Source of the DNA: Blastocatellia bacterium
Lineage (GTDB): Bacteria; Acidobacteriota; Blastocatellia; Pyrinomonadales; Pyrinomonadaceae
Assembly: GCA_003168335.1 (NCBI GenBank)
Contig: PMSM01000004.1
Coordinates: 1-59,408 of the forward strand
Direction: 5' to 3'
DNA: 59,408 bases
Both the position numbers and the translations under genes were made by a program. The first letter of the stretch is position 1. Every line of letters begins with the position of its first letter. The notes under the pieces are model-generated. The model made no database searches. It was not told where the DNA came from and was given only the letters and a program-made list of their open reading frames with translations. Positions 36,925 through 46,007 of this stretch are shown here, in pieces.

Positions 36925-37902
36925 CTATCGCAAAACTCGCAGCTCCCGCAGTACGCTGATCGGAATAACGCGAATCGGTTTCCACGCTTCTTTGAGCGTT
37001 ATGGTCAGCCATAACAGAAATCTCTCACATAGAGTGAGGGAGGTCTCGCTCGCTATTAGCTTTCGCATGTTTGAATAATATGCATGGTTTCGCACGAGGA
37101 ATAGCAGCAGGTTCCCTCTGTGACCGGGCTTCCGCTGCGTTAGGCGTTGCCATAGATAGCACATTGCTGGCTCGTCTTGGTGCACAACGAGCGAACGCAC
37201 CCGGTAATGAAATAATACTTGATCGACTATCACAAACTCCCACCTTGCCAGGAGACGTAACAAAGTCAGGATGTCTTCCCCACAGTAATCTGCACCAGGC
37301 ACAGAGATCATTCCGCCGATTTCCAAGAGGGCTTCTCTCCTCATCAAACCATAAATATGGTTCGCCTTTTGAGTCTTTGCCTCATCGGATAAAGCCATAT
37401 GAGCAAACTGCCAAAACTTGGAACGGGAAAATACATCTGCCCAATCCATTTCGAACGTTCGTATCAAGCGACTGTCTTCATCTATATTGATAAATCGGCA
37501 GAAAGCCAAAGCCGCCTGCGGATTCTCATCGAGAGCTTGCACCAAACACGCTACAAACGAAGATTCCCATCCGTCATCATGCGCCGCCCACATAAAATAT
37601 CGTCCATTGGCAAGCTCAAGCACACGATTAAAATTCGCATTTGCCTCTAGCTCCACCTCATTTGGACAGTAACGTATCCGCCGATCTATTGCCGCATATT
37701 CTAAGCAGATCTGCCGCGTCTCGTCCGTCGAAGCATTGTCAGAGATGACCAACTCAAAGTCGGTGAAAGTTTGATCCAACAGTGAGTCCAGCGCCTGCCG
37801 GATGAACTTCTCACCATTGTAAACCGGCATCCCAATGCTGACTTTGGGTGAGTTACGATTTGTGGCAGGTGATTCCAGAGTGAAGACATTACTCTCAAGT
37901 AC
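36925..37902 (-). CDS. Glycosyltransferase family 2
   Basis: The 325-residue GT-A inverting transferase has the usual opening KVSIGMPVYNGEKFIRQALD, then ELVISDNASTDETRQICLEY and the metal-binding motif in YFMWAAHDDGWESSFV. The C-terminal part (DYCGEDILTLLRLLARWEFV and LFHYRVR) holds the catalytic Asp region. The reading frame is open to 37926, overlapping the flippase gene by 32 bases. I prefer the internal Met at 37902, which keeps an eight-base overlap with that gene's end. It adds one sugar to the lipid-linked repeat unit; the sugar is unknown. Between this gene and the GT4 gene are about 70 bases. Confidence 0.87.
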   Translation of the reverse strand, partial: VLESNVFTLESPATNRNSPKVSIGMPVYNGEKFIRQALDSLLDQTFTDFELVISDNASTDETRQICLEYAAIDRRIRYCPNEVELEANANFNRVLELANGRYFMWAAHDDGWESSFVACLVQALDENPQAALAFCRFINIDEDSRLIRTFEMDWADVFSRSKFWQFAHMALSDEAKTQKANHIYGLMRREALLEIGGMISVPGADYCGEDILTLLRLLARWEFVIVDQVLFHYRVRSLVVHQDEPAMCYLWQRLTQRKPGHRGNLLLFLVRNHAYYSNMRKLIASETSLTLCERFLLWLTITLKEAWKPIRVIPISVLRELRVLR

Positions 37903-39409
37903 CATAGCCCGGCCGCCATCTCCCAATTTTGCCGAACACCCAGAGCCGAATCTGGGGTGTGGCTAACGCAGCTGAAGTTAGAGCCAGAGCAAATACTATC
38001 ATTAAGCTAACTAGTACGATCGGCAGCGATATGAGATTATGGATCAGCAAACGCCCCATACCAATCACGCTCAATGTCGCCACCATCGGCAAACCCACAT
38101 CTTCAAAATACCATCGCCATTGCTCGCCTTTTAGCAACCGCCGGTGCATGATCTGAAGTTGGATAAGCACATAACCGCTGTTCAGCGCGATCCAGACCGC
38201 CGCTGCGCCGACCGCCCCATAATACGATGTTGCAACTACCAGCAAGGGTATCAAGACAACTACCGAAATCACATTGGTGTAAAAAGCAAGGCTTGTCCAA
38301 CCGTGAGCCAGTTGGAGCGCATACGGCAAATTCATTAGACCGTTTAGTGCCGTGCCAATGATCAATAGGCTCACCAGGAAGTGAGTGTTTGCAACCGTGA
38401 CCGAGTTTTGTGTCCAGACCATAAGTATTTCGCGAGCAAACAGCGCCACGAATATTGCTACGGGCAAAATGATCACGGACATCAGTTGGCAACTACGGTG
38501 GTACAACTGCTTCAGTCCTTCTACATCCCCCAACGCCGCTCGCTGCGAAAAGCTAGGGAACATTGCCATGAAAACCGAACCCGTCAAGGTTGTGAGACCG
38601 TTAGCAACCGTCCAAGCGAGGGTATAATAACCAAACAATTCCAGCGACAACATCTTGCTTAGGATGATTTTGTCTAATTGAGTCAGAAGCAGAACTGTAA
38701 TAGAGATACCGCTCATGCCGATCGCAAAACGCCAGACCGAATGCCAGATAGAGACTCGAAATCGAGCGCGTTCATGACCAGCGGGTAGACTGCGCCACAG
38801 AGCCACAGCCATAAGCCCGGTGCTCACAGCACTCACTACAACTTGCCACCTGAAAAAGGTCAGAATCGTAGGCGACACCAACCAGAGCACCATTACCCCA
38901 CCAGCAAATCGAAGTGTGTACCAAATGGCATTCAGGATATTGAATAGGACTTGCCGCTGCAAACCCAGCAATCCGCCGGAGTAAAAGCCCAGAGGGAATT
39001 GAAAGGCCATCACCAGCCCCATCAATATTACTGACTTTCGAACAGCTTCCACGGATAGCGTGCCGGCCTTAATCCACCCACTGGAGATAAAGGGAGATAG
39101 GATCAGAACTACCGCTCCGATGCAGAAGGCCAATGCCCAGTAGACTGTCTCTAGCGTACGCACCAGATCGCGCATATCCCGCGATTTTTCGGGTAAAGCC
39201 GAGTAGCGGGCAAGCTCGCGGTTTAGAGTTGTAGTCAAGCCAAGATCCAGGAGGAGGAAGACAGCTTGTAGCGCCGTGAAAAAACCTACCAGGCCATAAG
39301 ACTCGATACCCATGAACCTGATGTAGAGCGGGATAAAGGCAATGCCCATCAGCGCCACCCAGCCCCTGCCCACAAAGTTGGCAATCAGGTTACGCTTGAG
39401 CTGGCTCAT
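37895..39409 (-). CDS. Wzx-type polysaccharide flippase
   Basis: The 504-residue protein has about 12 to 14 transmembrane helices and the PST/MOP-family layout: SQLKRNLIANFVGRGWVALM at the start, FIPLYIRFMGIESYGLVGFF, LLDLGLTTTLNRELARYSAL, QLDKIILSKMLSLELFGYYT, and repeated hydrophobic segments up to the C-terminus. Proteins of this type flip undecaprenyl-PP-linked repeat units to the periplasmic side, where Wzy polymerises them. The protein is encoded in the middle of the glycosyltransferase genes and overlaps the GT2 gene downstream and the CmcI-like gene upstream by 20 bases, indicating one transcript. The family fold and neighbours are clear, but substrate specificity is not. Confidence 0.92.
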   Translation of the reverse strand: MSQLKRNLIANFVGRGWVALMGIAFIPLYIRFMGIESYGLVGFFTALQAVFLLLDLGLTTTLNRELARYSALPEKSRDMRDLVRTLETVYWALAFCIGAVVLILSPFISSGWIKAGTLSVEAVRKSVILMGLVMAFQFPLGFYSGGLLGLQRQVLFNILNAIWYTLRFAGGVMVLWLVSPTILTFFRWQVVVSAVSTGLMAVALWRSLPAGHERARFRVSIWHSVWRFAIGMSGISITVLLLTQLDKIILSKMLSLELFGYYTLAWTVANGLTTLTGSVFMAMFPSFSQRAALGDVEGLKQLYHRSCQLMSVIILPVAIFVALFAREILMVWTQNSVTVANTHFLVSLLIIGTALNGLMNLPYALQLAHGWTSLAFYTNVISVVVLIPLLVVATSYYGAVGAAAVWIALNSGYVLIQLQIMHRRLLKGEQWRWYFEDVGLPMVATLSVIGMGRLLIHNLISLPIVLVSLMIVFALALTSAALATPQIRLWVFGKIGRWRPGYGT

Positions 39410-40172
39410 CCGATTTTTTTAACCATGCGCCCGGCCAATGGGTAATGTTCTCAGTCAATTCGCTTTCGTTGAAGGGCCACGCGGGTTGTTCCAAGACAAA
39501 ATCCGGATGACTGGCAATAAACTCGGCGGCGGCAGCTGCAGGATGATCCCACTTCCACTCGGCGTTGCCTTTCGGCGAATCATATAAGTCTTTCATCAAC
39601 CCGTCCGTGGCCACGATATAGGAATCGGTCGTGACGAGATCACAGTAAGCCTCGAGTTCCTCCGCCACATGCTGTTTGCTGTGATTTGAATCGAGGATGA
39701 CCAGCACAACTTCATTTGATTTCACTAGTGAATGCACCTGTTGCACAACGTCCGCTGAAGTCGAGCTGCCTTCGATCAATGTGATCAAGTGACTCATTTC
39801 ATGGGTTTCAATGGCGCGCCGGTTGGCGGGCCGGATTTCAATATCAATTCCCATCACGCGCCCGCGCTCCATGACCTTGCACAGGCTGGCGTAATAGATC
39901 AATGAACCGCCATGCGCGACGCCGGTTTCGATAATCACGTCCGGGCGCACCCGATAGATGACCTCCTGCACGCGAATCATATCCTCCGGCAATTGCACGA
40001 TGGGCCGCCCCAGCCAGGTGAAGGTGTAGGGATATTTTTGATTCCACCCGATTTTCAGCCACTGCTCGGAGATCAATTGGAAGGCTTCTTTGGAATACAG
40101 TTCAAGAACCCTGGTTTCTGCCTCGGTCTCGCTGGTGAGCTTTCCTTCAGTCGTGTCAATAATCAGTTTCAT
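39390..40172 (-). CDS. CmcI-like SAM-dependent methyltransferase
   Basis: The 260-residue protein belongs to the family named cephalosporin hydroxylase (CmcI) but which is a class I methyltransferase group. Rhamnosyl O-methyltransferases also fall in it. Motifs are IETGVAHGGSLIYYASL (SAM-binding), the acidic end GIDIEIRP, VVLVILDSNHSKQHVAEELE with the metal/SAM-proximal D-S-N-H, and SYIVATDGLMKDL. The C-terminal part (DHPAAAAAEFIASHPDF) is typical for family members next to sugar genes. It probably O-methylates a sugar of the glycan. It overlaps the upstream methyltransferase gene by four bases (ATGA) and the flippase gene by 20, so it is coupled to both. Confidence 0.85.
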   Translation of the reverse strand: MKLIIDTTEGKLTSETEAETRVLELYSKEAFQLISEQWLKIGWNQKYPYTFTWLGRPIVQLPEDMIRVQEVIYRVRPDVIIETGVAHGGSLIYYASLCKVMERGRVMGIDIEIRPANRRAIETHEMSHLITLIEGSSTSADVVQQVHSLVKSNEVVLVILDSNHSKQHVAEELEAYCDLVTTDSYIVATDGLMKDLYDSPKGNAEWKWDHPAAAAAEFIASHPDFVLEQPAWPFNESELTENITHWPGAWLKKSDEPAQA

Positions 40173-41326
40173 AACTGTTCGACCAGCCGCACATCGGCTT
40201 TGGCCGCTCGCAACAAAGCCAGGTTCTCTTCGCGGTAATTTGGGTTCATCAAAATTGCAGTCGAAACGCCGCGCGCAGTCAGCGCTTTATAACTCACAAT
40301 CGGATGGCCCGTGCCGGGCACGTAATGACCCTGCTTCAATGGATTCAGATCGACGACACAGTCTATCAACTGCCGCGATCCGTCAATCAGATTTGCGAAG
40401 GTTACACCTTTCGCGCCCGCACCCCAGAGCGCGACCTTATTTTCAGCGGCGCACGCGCGAATCTTCCGGCTCCAATCTTCCTTCAATTTCGCTTCTGACT
40501 GCGCGAACCTTTCCGCCTGGGCTACTACGGTGCCGGGTCTCTTGTCGATGCGCGGCGTGGTTTTGGGCAGCGTTGCTTCCAACCACAAATACTGTCCCTC
40601 AAATACATGCTGCACGCTCTGAACTTCAAAACCGGCAGCTTGAAACGCCGTCGACAGCGATGAGCCGGAGAAGTAAGAGCAATGCTCGTAAAAGAAATCC
40701 CACACGACCAGGTTGGCGAGTATCCATTCAACACACGGCGTCTCAAAAAAGATTCGAGCCTTTGGAGTGCGCGTCAGAGCTTTCTTAATGTCATCGAGCA
40801 GTTGGAGCGGGCGCGGAACATGCTCGATAACATGGCGGCAGACAATCACGTCGGCGGACACATCGGCACATTCTGAGTCATAGTATCGCGTGAAAAACTT
40901 TAAGCGGCCGTCCAGTTCGCTTTCGGCTCCCCGGTAACTGGGGTCAAAACCATAGCCGCGGTTGCCCGCCCCATCGTAAGCGACCAGCTTGCGCAGGAAC
41001 GAACCATTGCCGCAGCCGACTTCAACCACATGACAGTCACGAACGTCTTGCTCCACGATCATGTGCCTGACCAGCCCGTCCAGGTATTCATTGAAAGATG
41101 GCGAGCAAGCCTGAGTGTTCTCGTAGTCTTCTCCATACATGATCTTCCGCGGATCAAAAGCGCAGTTGAAAATGAACCCGCAGTCGTGGCATGCAACCAG
41201 AACCAGGTCCCCGCGCGGAATGTCCATTGCCGCGGCCTGGTCGCACATCAGCAGATTTTGGTGAACCGGCACCTGCTCGCGAGACAGAAACTCGCTAAGC
41301 GAATCCGAGGCGCACACAGGACACAT
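40169..41326 (-). CDS. Sugar C-methyltransferase-like SAM enzyme (second copy)
   Basis: The 385-residue protein begins at MCPVCASDSL (41326), directly after the stop of the preceding gene at 41329. It has the three-part layout of sugar C-methyltransferases: an N-terminal zinc site (CPVC...CHDCGF), a SAM fold (HVVEVGCGNGSFLRKLV), and a C-terminal Rossmann-like domain (VALWGAGAKGVTFANLI). The motif FFYEHCSYFS corresponds to the catalytic HEH...YFS of TylCIII/TcaB9 enzymes, but the first His is replaced by Tyr. It could act on a different keto-sugar carbon, or on another substrate. It overlaps the CmcI-like gene by four bases. The longer reading from 41359 overlaps the upstream gene by 31 bases and is not preferred. 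Confidence 0.8.
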   Translation of the reverse strand: MCPVCASDSLSEFLSREQVPVHQNLLMCDQAAAMDIPRGDLVLVACHDCGFIFNCAFDPRKIMYGEDYENTQACSPSFNEYLDGLVRHMIVEQDVRDCHVVEVGCGNGSFLRKLVAYDGAGNRGYGFDPSYRGAESELDGRLKFFTRYYDSECADVSADVIVCRHVIEHVPRPLQLLDDIKKALTRTPKARIFFETPCVEWILANLVVWDFFYEHCSYFSGSSLSTAFQAAGFEVQSVQHVFEGQYLWLEATLPKTTPRIDKRPGTVVAQAERFAQSEAKLKEDWSRKIRACAAENKVALWGAGAKGVTFANLIDGSRQLIDCVVDLNPLKQGHYVPGTGHPIVSYKALTARGVSTAILMNPNYREENLALLRAAKADVRLVEQL

Positions 41327-41328
41327 AA

Positions 41329-42246
41329 TTAGCTGGCCCCTTCTTGCTGAAGCTTCCACCAGTTGATGGTCTCGGCCAATCCACCCGTGAGATCGTACCG
41401 CGGCGACCAGCCGACTTCATCACGCAAACGAGCAACATCGGCCAACAAAGCAGGCGGCTCATTGACCGCAGCAGGAAGCGCGTCCAATTTCACTAAATCC
41501 TGTCGTCTCAAATTCTGAGCGATTGTTTCAATTATTTCCTTCAACGTAACTCCATGCCCTGAGGCAATATTAACCGCGCCAGTCACTTCTGATTCCAACA
41601 ACTTCACGAAAGCAGCAGCAACATCCTTCACATAGAGAAAATCACGAACTTGGTTACCGTGTGAGCAGCGTGCTGGTTCGCCCTTCAATATAGATTGAAC
41701 TACAGATGGGACTAAGCGGTTAGGATATTCATGTGGCCCGTAGAGAAAGAAACTACGGCCCCACCCTGCACTTATACCTATCTGCTGGGCAAAGGCATCG
41801 AGCATGACCTGAAGGGCATGCTTGGATGCCCCGTAAAGTGTCGCTGGCTTTAGTGGGGACGATTTCTCAGCGCAATAACCATCTTGCCAATCATATTCAG
41901 CGCATGAGCCCGCACCTACAACCCGCTCTCCGCCACATATGGCGAACGACTGGAACAAGTTTAAACTTGCCTGTACCCAGCGAAGATTTTCTATGGAGGT
42001 CCAATATTTCCCGGGCACGGCGTACCAAGCAAAATGCAAGAGATGTGTAGGCTTTATCTTCTCTAATAAATTAGTAACTTGTCGCGGATCCAGCAAGTCA
42101 GCTTGATGCCAGCTCACTTCAGGCGCAATCGTATCCGTTACAATCCTGGATGAGACCCCGTCTACTTCAAAACCATTTGCTAATAGTAGAGGCAAACAAT
42201 GCCGACCTATGAACCCGGTTGCGCCGGTAAGGAGAACTCTCTTCAT
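41329..42246 (-). CDS. NAD-dependent sugar epimerase/reductase
   Basis: The 305-residue extended SDR enzyme has the N-terminal VLLTGATGFIGRHCLPLLL, the segment HLLHFAWYAVPGKYW, the catalytic YGASKHAL (about residue 140) and the later block RDFLYVKDVAAAFVKLLESE. These place it with nucleotide-sugar epimerases and 4-ketoreductases. In its context (RfbF, RfbG, C-methyltransferase and RmlC-like epimerase) the most likely role is the final 4-keto reduction of a CDP-linked branched 6-deoxyhexose. Its start overlaps the RmlC-like gene by four bases (ATGA). The exact stereochemistry of the product cannot be read from the sequence. Confidence 0.85.
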   Translation of the reverse strand: MKRVLLTGATGFIGRHCLPLLLANGFEVDGVSSRIVTDTIAPEVSWHQADLLDPRQVTNLLEKIKPTHLLHFAWYAVPGKYWTSIENLRWVQASLNLFQSFAICGGERVVGAGSCAEYDWQDGYCAEKSSPLKPATLYGASKHALQVMLDAFAQQIGISAGWGRSFFLYGPHEYPNRLVPSVVQSILKGEPARCSHGNQVRDFLYVKDVAAAFVKLLESEVTGAVNIASGHGVTLKEIIETIAQNLRRQDLVKLDALPAAVNEPPALLADVARLRDEVGWSPRYDLTGGLAETINWWKLQQEGAS

Positions 42247-42773
42247 AGGACAAAATCAGAATACCCCTGATCTTTAACAGAAAGTATCTGTACATCAGAT
42301 GGCCAGGCGATCCCAAACGCGAGGTCATTCCACCGAACCCCCTTTGCGCTTGCATGGTCATAAAACTCCGACATTTGGTAAGAGACTTCCGTATCCTCCT
42401 CCAAAGTCTGAAAGCCATGTGCAAATCCTTCAGGGATGTAAAGCATTAGGTGATTGGCAGCGGTCAATTCCACTGCGACCCATTGTCTGAAGGTCATCGA
42501 GTTGGGGCGCAGATCAATAATCACATCGTAGATCGCACCCATCGTGCAACGTACCACCTTGGCTTCTTCGTGTGGGGCAAGTTGGTAATGCATTCCACGC
42601 AAGGTGCCTTTCTCCTTATTGAAGGAGATATTGCACTGCACAAGCCTGGGATTAAGGCTATACGCTGCAAACTCACGTTCGCACCAGGTGCGAGCGAAAA
42701 ACCCACGCGCGTCTTCCACCAGCTCAGGCTCGATGATGAATGCGCCTTTGAGTTTTGTTTCGGTAAGAATCAA
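42243..42773 (-). CDS. RmlC-like 3,5-epimerase of the CDP-sugar pathway
   Basis: The 176-residue cupin protein carries the RmlC family signatures: LVEDARGFFARTWCEREFA, KGTLRGMHYQLAPHEEAKVV with the catalytic His, IYDVIIDLRPNSMTFRQW, PEGFAHGFQTLEEDTEVSYQ and MSEFYD with the partner Tyr. RmlC enzymes epimerise C3 and C5 of 4-keto-6-deoxy nucleotide sugars, usually dTDP-linked. Here no RmlA, RmlB or RmlD gene is in the window and the neighbours make a CDP-sugar, so a CDP-4-keto-6-deoxyhexose substrate is more likely. It is one link of a chain of overlapping genes (seven bases from the methyltransferase upstream). Confidence 0.87.
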   Translation of the reverse strand: MILTETKLKGAFIIEPELVEDARGFFARTWCEREFAAYSLNPRLVQCNISFNKEKGTLRGMHYQLAPHEEAKVVRCTMGAIYDVIIDLRPNSMTFRQWVAVELTAANHLMLYIPEGFAHGFQTLEEDTEVSYQMSEFYDHASAKGVRWNDLAFGIAWPSDVQILSVKDQGYSDFVL

Positions 42774-42780
42774 CGCGGAA

Positions 42781-44031
42781 TCAAGCTACTCTTACTTCGG
42801 GGACGGGAAGAATGAAACGACCACCGCGCCGGCGGAATTCGGCCTGCTGTTGCAAAATTTCATCTGCGAAATTCCAAGTGAGGAGCAAGACATATTCGGG
42901 CATAGCCTCCAACAACTTTTCTGGCGCGTAAATCGGAAGATGCGTACCTGGAGTAAAATACCCCTGCTTGGCAGTGCTGCGGTCGACTACGAAATCAAGC
43001 GTTTCGCTGCCGATGCCAAAGTAATTGAGGAGAGTGCTGCCTTTGGCCGAAGCACCGTAAACAGCGATGCGCTTGCCCTCCGTTCTCACCTGACGCAACA
43101 ACGCGACCAAGTCATCGCGCAGGCGCTCGACTTTAGCGCCGAAGCCTTGATAAAACGCCACCCGATCCACACCCCATTCAGCCTCTTCATGAAGCAGCTG
43201 CTGAACGGCAAGCTTCTGCCCATCGTTTTCAACGTGAGGCTCTTTAATCTTACCGGCGATGATGCGCAACGAGCCGCCGTGAATAGTAAGGCGCTCAACC
43301 TCACGAATTTCGAGGCCGTTCCTCCTAAAGAGGTAATTAACGGCTGTCAACGAAAAGTAACACAGGTGCTCGTGATAGATAGTGTCAAACTCGCACCCAG
43401 CTATCATATCCTTAACATAAGGCGCCTCGATGACGGCCACGCCATCTTCCTTCAAGAGCAGTTGCAGACCCCGAACAAAGCCATTTAGATCGGCGACATG
43501 GGCCAACACATTGTTGGCGTGAATAATGTCGGCGCGATGCCCTTGGTTCTTGAGTCGCTCCGCTAGTTCCTCAACAAAAAACTCGCACAGCGTAGGTATG
43601 CCGCGCTCGTCTCTAGCCACCCGAGCGATATTAAAGGCAGGCTCAATGCCCAACACGGGGATGCCCGCCTTTTGGTAGTGTTGTAAAAGATACCCATCAT
43701 TACTAGCTATTTCGATTACCAAACTCGCGTCGTTCAATTGACGCGAGTCGATTAGGCGCGTTGCCAACTCTCCCGCGTGTTGAACCGTTGTCTCAGAGAA
43801 CGAAGAGAAATAGAGATACTCACAGAACAACTCTTCCGGCGGGACCGTCTCTGTAATCTGCACCAGAGTGCAGTGAGGGCAAAAAACCAATTCAAGTGGA
43901 TAGGTTGGCTCCGGCTGATCGAGTTGGTCGGCCGTAAGCAATGCATTAGCTAACGGCGTCCGGCCCAGAGAAAGAACCGTCGCCAAGTCCGCTTCGCCGC
44001 AGGAGCGGCAGGTTGTTTGAATCTCACTCAT
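42781..44031 (-). CDS. Nucleotide-sugar 3-C-methyltransferase (TylCIII-type)
   Basis: The 416-residue enzyme starts at [18 protein letters not shown], whose ATG shares one base with the upstream stop (TGATG). It has the full TylCIII/TcaB9 layout: an N-terminal four-Cys zinc site (CRSC...CPHC), a SAM fold (VIEIASNDGYLLQHYQKAGI), the catalytic DTIYHEHLCYFS and a C-terminal domain (IAVYGASAKGSTLLNYFGIG). Members add a methyl group from SAM to C3 of a 4-keto-6-deoxy nucleotide sugar, giving branched sugars. Directly downstream of RfbF and RfbG, its substrate is probably CDP-4-keto-6-deoxyglucose. The HEH motif, unlike in the second copy at 40169-41326, is intact. Confidence 0.88.
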   Translation of the reverse strand: MSEIQTTCRSCGEADLATVLSLGRTPLANALLTADQLDQPEPTYPLELVFCPHCTLVQITETVPPEELFCEYLYFSSFSETTVQHAGELATRLIDSRQLNDASLVIEIASNDGYLLQHYQKAGIPVLGIEPAFNIARVARDERGIPTLCEFFVEELAERLKNQGHRADIIHANNVLAHVADLNGFVRGLQLLLKEDGVAVIEAPYVKDMIAGCEFDTIYHEHLCYFSLTAVNYLFRRNGLEIREVERLTIHGGSLRIIAGKIKEPHVENDGQKLAVQQLLHEEAEWGVDRVAFYQGFGAKVERLRDDLVALLRQVRTEGKRIAVYGASAKGSTLLNYFGIGSETLDFVVDRSTAKQGYFTPGTHLPIYAPEKLLEAMPEYVLLLTWNFADEILQQQAEFRRRGGRFILPVPEVRVA

Positions 44032-45014
44032 CAAGACGCTCTCAAGAACTCCCGGTACCACTCAATGGTTTTCAGCAATCCTTCGTCGAGGGTAAATAGA
44101 GGTTGCCAATCCATCACTTTTCTGGCTTTAGCCGCACTGAGGTACTGGTGACGGATTTCGTTCGACGCCTCGTTGCGCACATCCGGCTTAATATCAGAAT
44201 TCATCAACGAGAGAATCCGCTCAACTATTTCCAGCACCGTCACCTGAATCTCGTTGGAAAAATTGAACGCCTCGCCACGGAGATTCGCATCAGAAGCCAA
44301 GCGCTCGGCTAAAAGCATGTAGACTGCCGCGCCATCTTCAACATAGAAATAGTCACGAACATACTGCCCATCAGAACGGATGACCGGTCGCTGGTTTCTG
44401 AATACTGAACGAATGGTTCCCGGTACGATGCGATTCCAGTTTAGATCGCCACCGCCGTAGAAATTCCCGCAGCGTGTTATTGCAACCGGCAATCCGTAAG
44501 TCTCAGCATATGACTGTGCTATCAAGTCAGCGCATGATTTGCTCACGTCGTAAGGATGAGAGCCTCGTAGCGGCGCCGCTTCGGTATACGGCAAGACATC
44601 GTGATCACCATAAGCCTTGTCGGACGATGCGAGCACGATCTGCTTTACAGTCGGACTACGACGGCAAGATTCCAACAGGGCCCACGTACCGCGAATATTC
44701 GACTCAAGGGTCGAGACTGGATTGCGGTTTGCTATCGTGACGATTGTTTGTGCCGCCAGGTGAATGACAGTGTTGACTTCATACTCGCCCAAAACTCTCT
44801 CCAACAATACTTGATCCTGCACATCGCCACGCGCGACTTTGACCTTTTCGAGCCAGCTCCCGCGCACCAACTCGCTCTGCGGCACCCAGTCGCGTACAAG
44901 GCACACGACATCCGCACCTTCGTCAAGCAAGCGGCGGACGAGCCAACAGCCAACAAGGCCGGTAGCGCCGGTAATAAACGTGGGGCGATCTAGCCAGAAT
45001 CCTGTCCCGCTCAT
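44031..45014 (-). CDS. rfbG: CDP-glucose 4,6-dehydratase
   Basis: The 327-residue SDR enzyme converts CDP-glucose to CDP-4-keto-6-deoxyglucose. Readable motifs are [20 protein letters not shown] (NAD-binding), [37 protein letters not shown], the catalytic [30 protein letters not shown] and [16 protein letters not shown]. The [19 protein letters not shown] block is typical of RfbG. Start 45014 gives an ATGA overlap with the rfbF stop; ATGs at 45020 and 45029 are also in frame. Its substrate is made by the RfbF enzyme encoded immediately upstream, which confirms the CDP-glucose assignment. Confidence 0.9.
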   Translation of the reverse strand: MSGTGFWLDRPTFITGATGLVGCWLVRRLLDEGADVVCLVRDWVPQSELVRGSWLEKVKVARGDVQDQVLLERVLGEYEVNTVIHLAAQTIVTIANRNPVSTLESNIRGTWALLESCRRSPTVKQIVLASSDKAYGDHDVLPYTEAAPLRGSHPYDVSKSCADLIAQSYAETYGLPVAITRCGNFYGGGDLNWNRIVPGTIRSVFRNQRPVIRSDGQYVRDYFYVEDGAAVYMLLAERLASDANLRGEAFNFSNEIQVTVLEIVERILSLMNSDIKPDVRNEASNEIRHQYLSAAKARKVMDWQPLFTLDEGLLKTIEWYREFLRAS

Positions 45015-45784
45015 TGCCATACTTTCCATGGCGCCCGCCGCTCATTCCATAAGCTTTCCAGCAAGCGTTTGTCGCGCATCGTGTCCATGCATTGCCAGAA
45101 ACCTTCGTGCCGGTAGGCGGCAAGTTGGCGGTCGGATGCCAGATGCTCCAACGCATCGGCTTCAAGACTGGTGTCATCGTCCTTAAGGTAGTTGAAGATC
45201 TCAGGCTCAAAGACCATAAAGCCACCGTTGATCCAGCCCTCTCCGATCTGCGGCTTTTCCGTGAAGTCGACCACCAAGTTATCGCCGTCAAAGATTAGTC
45301 CGCCGAAACGGGCGGGCGGCCGCACGGCGGTCACGGTTGCAATACGCCCGTGCGAGCGATGAAACTCAAGCAAGTCGCGCAGGTTCAGATCAGAGACTCC
45401 GTCGCCGTATGTAGCCATGAAGGTCCCGTCGTTGAGAAACGCTTCGAGTTGCTTGACGCGCCCGCCGGTATTCGTACTTTGCCCAGTGTTCTTCAGATGG
45501 ACTACCCAGTCCTCACACTCGCGGTCGTGCCTGTTAACATGGCCGTTCGCCAGATCAATGGTGATACTCCCGTTCAGGCTGTAGTAGTCCATGAAGAAGC
45601 GCTTGATGATTTCCCCACGATAGCCCAGCGCGAGATAGAACTCCTGGAGTCCATAGTGCGAGTAGTGCTTGATGATGTGCCAGAGAATCGGTTGCCCGCC
45701 AATCTCAATCATCGGCTTTGGTTTGACTTCGGTTTCTTCCTGGAGCCTTGTGCCCAAACCACCAGCAAGGATCACAACTTTCAT
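45011..45784 (-). CDS. rfbF: Glucose-1-phosphate cytidylyltransferase
   Basis: From the ATG at 45784 the product is 257 residues, the normal length for RfbF. It joins CTP and glucose-1-phosphate to CDP-glucose. Motifs are [60 protein letters not shown] (metal-binding Asp), [16 protein letters not shown] and [14 protein letters not shown]. The frame is open to 45850, but the N-terminal 22 extra residues are not part of the family. It begins the chain of overlapping genes for the CDP-linked sugar, which makes CDP-deoxysugar the likely branched sugar of this locus. Confidence 0.93.
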   Translation of the reverse strand: MKVVILAGGLGTRLQEETEVKPKPMIEIGGQPILWHIIKHYSHYGLQEFYLALGYRGEIIKRFFMDYYSLNGSITIDLANGHVNRHDRECEDWVVHLKNTGQSTNTGGRVKQLEAFLNDGTFMATYGDGVSDLNLRDLLEFHRSHGRIATVTAVRPPARFGGLIFDGDNLVVDFTEKPQIGEGWINGGFMVFEPEIFNYLKDDDTSLEADALEHLASDRQLAAYRHEGFWQCMDTMRDKRLLESLWNERRAPWKVWQ

Positions 45785-45824
45785 TGCGTGTTTTCTGTTC
45801 ATTTGTTTTGGAGCAGTCACAAAA

Positions 45825-45844
45825 CCTCTAAAACCGGTTAGAGG
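45825..45844. repeat. Inverted repeat upstream of rfbF
   Basis: CCTCTAA and TTAGAGG flank AACCGG, a perfect 7-bp inverted repeat (20 bases in all) 41 bases before the rfbF start. It may be an operator or part of a weak hairpin between the wzc-like and rfbF genes. There is no U-tract on the minus strand. Confidence 0.4.
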
Positions 45845-46007
45845 CCACAAACGCGGACTGGAATGTTTGGGATAAATTCTAGCGAGGCTATGCCTCAGAC
45901 CGGCGAGCCATACTCTTGCATAATTCGCTAGAAATGAACCTTACGTGCAGGCTTGGTTTGCCAAAATAGAGAAAGCCCGAATAACGACCCTCTGGGTTTA
46001 GGAACAA

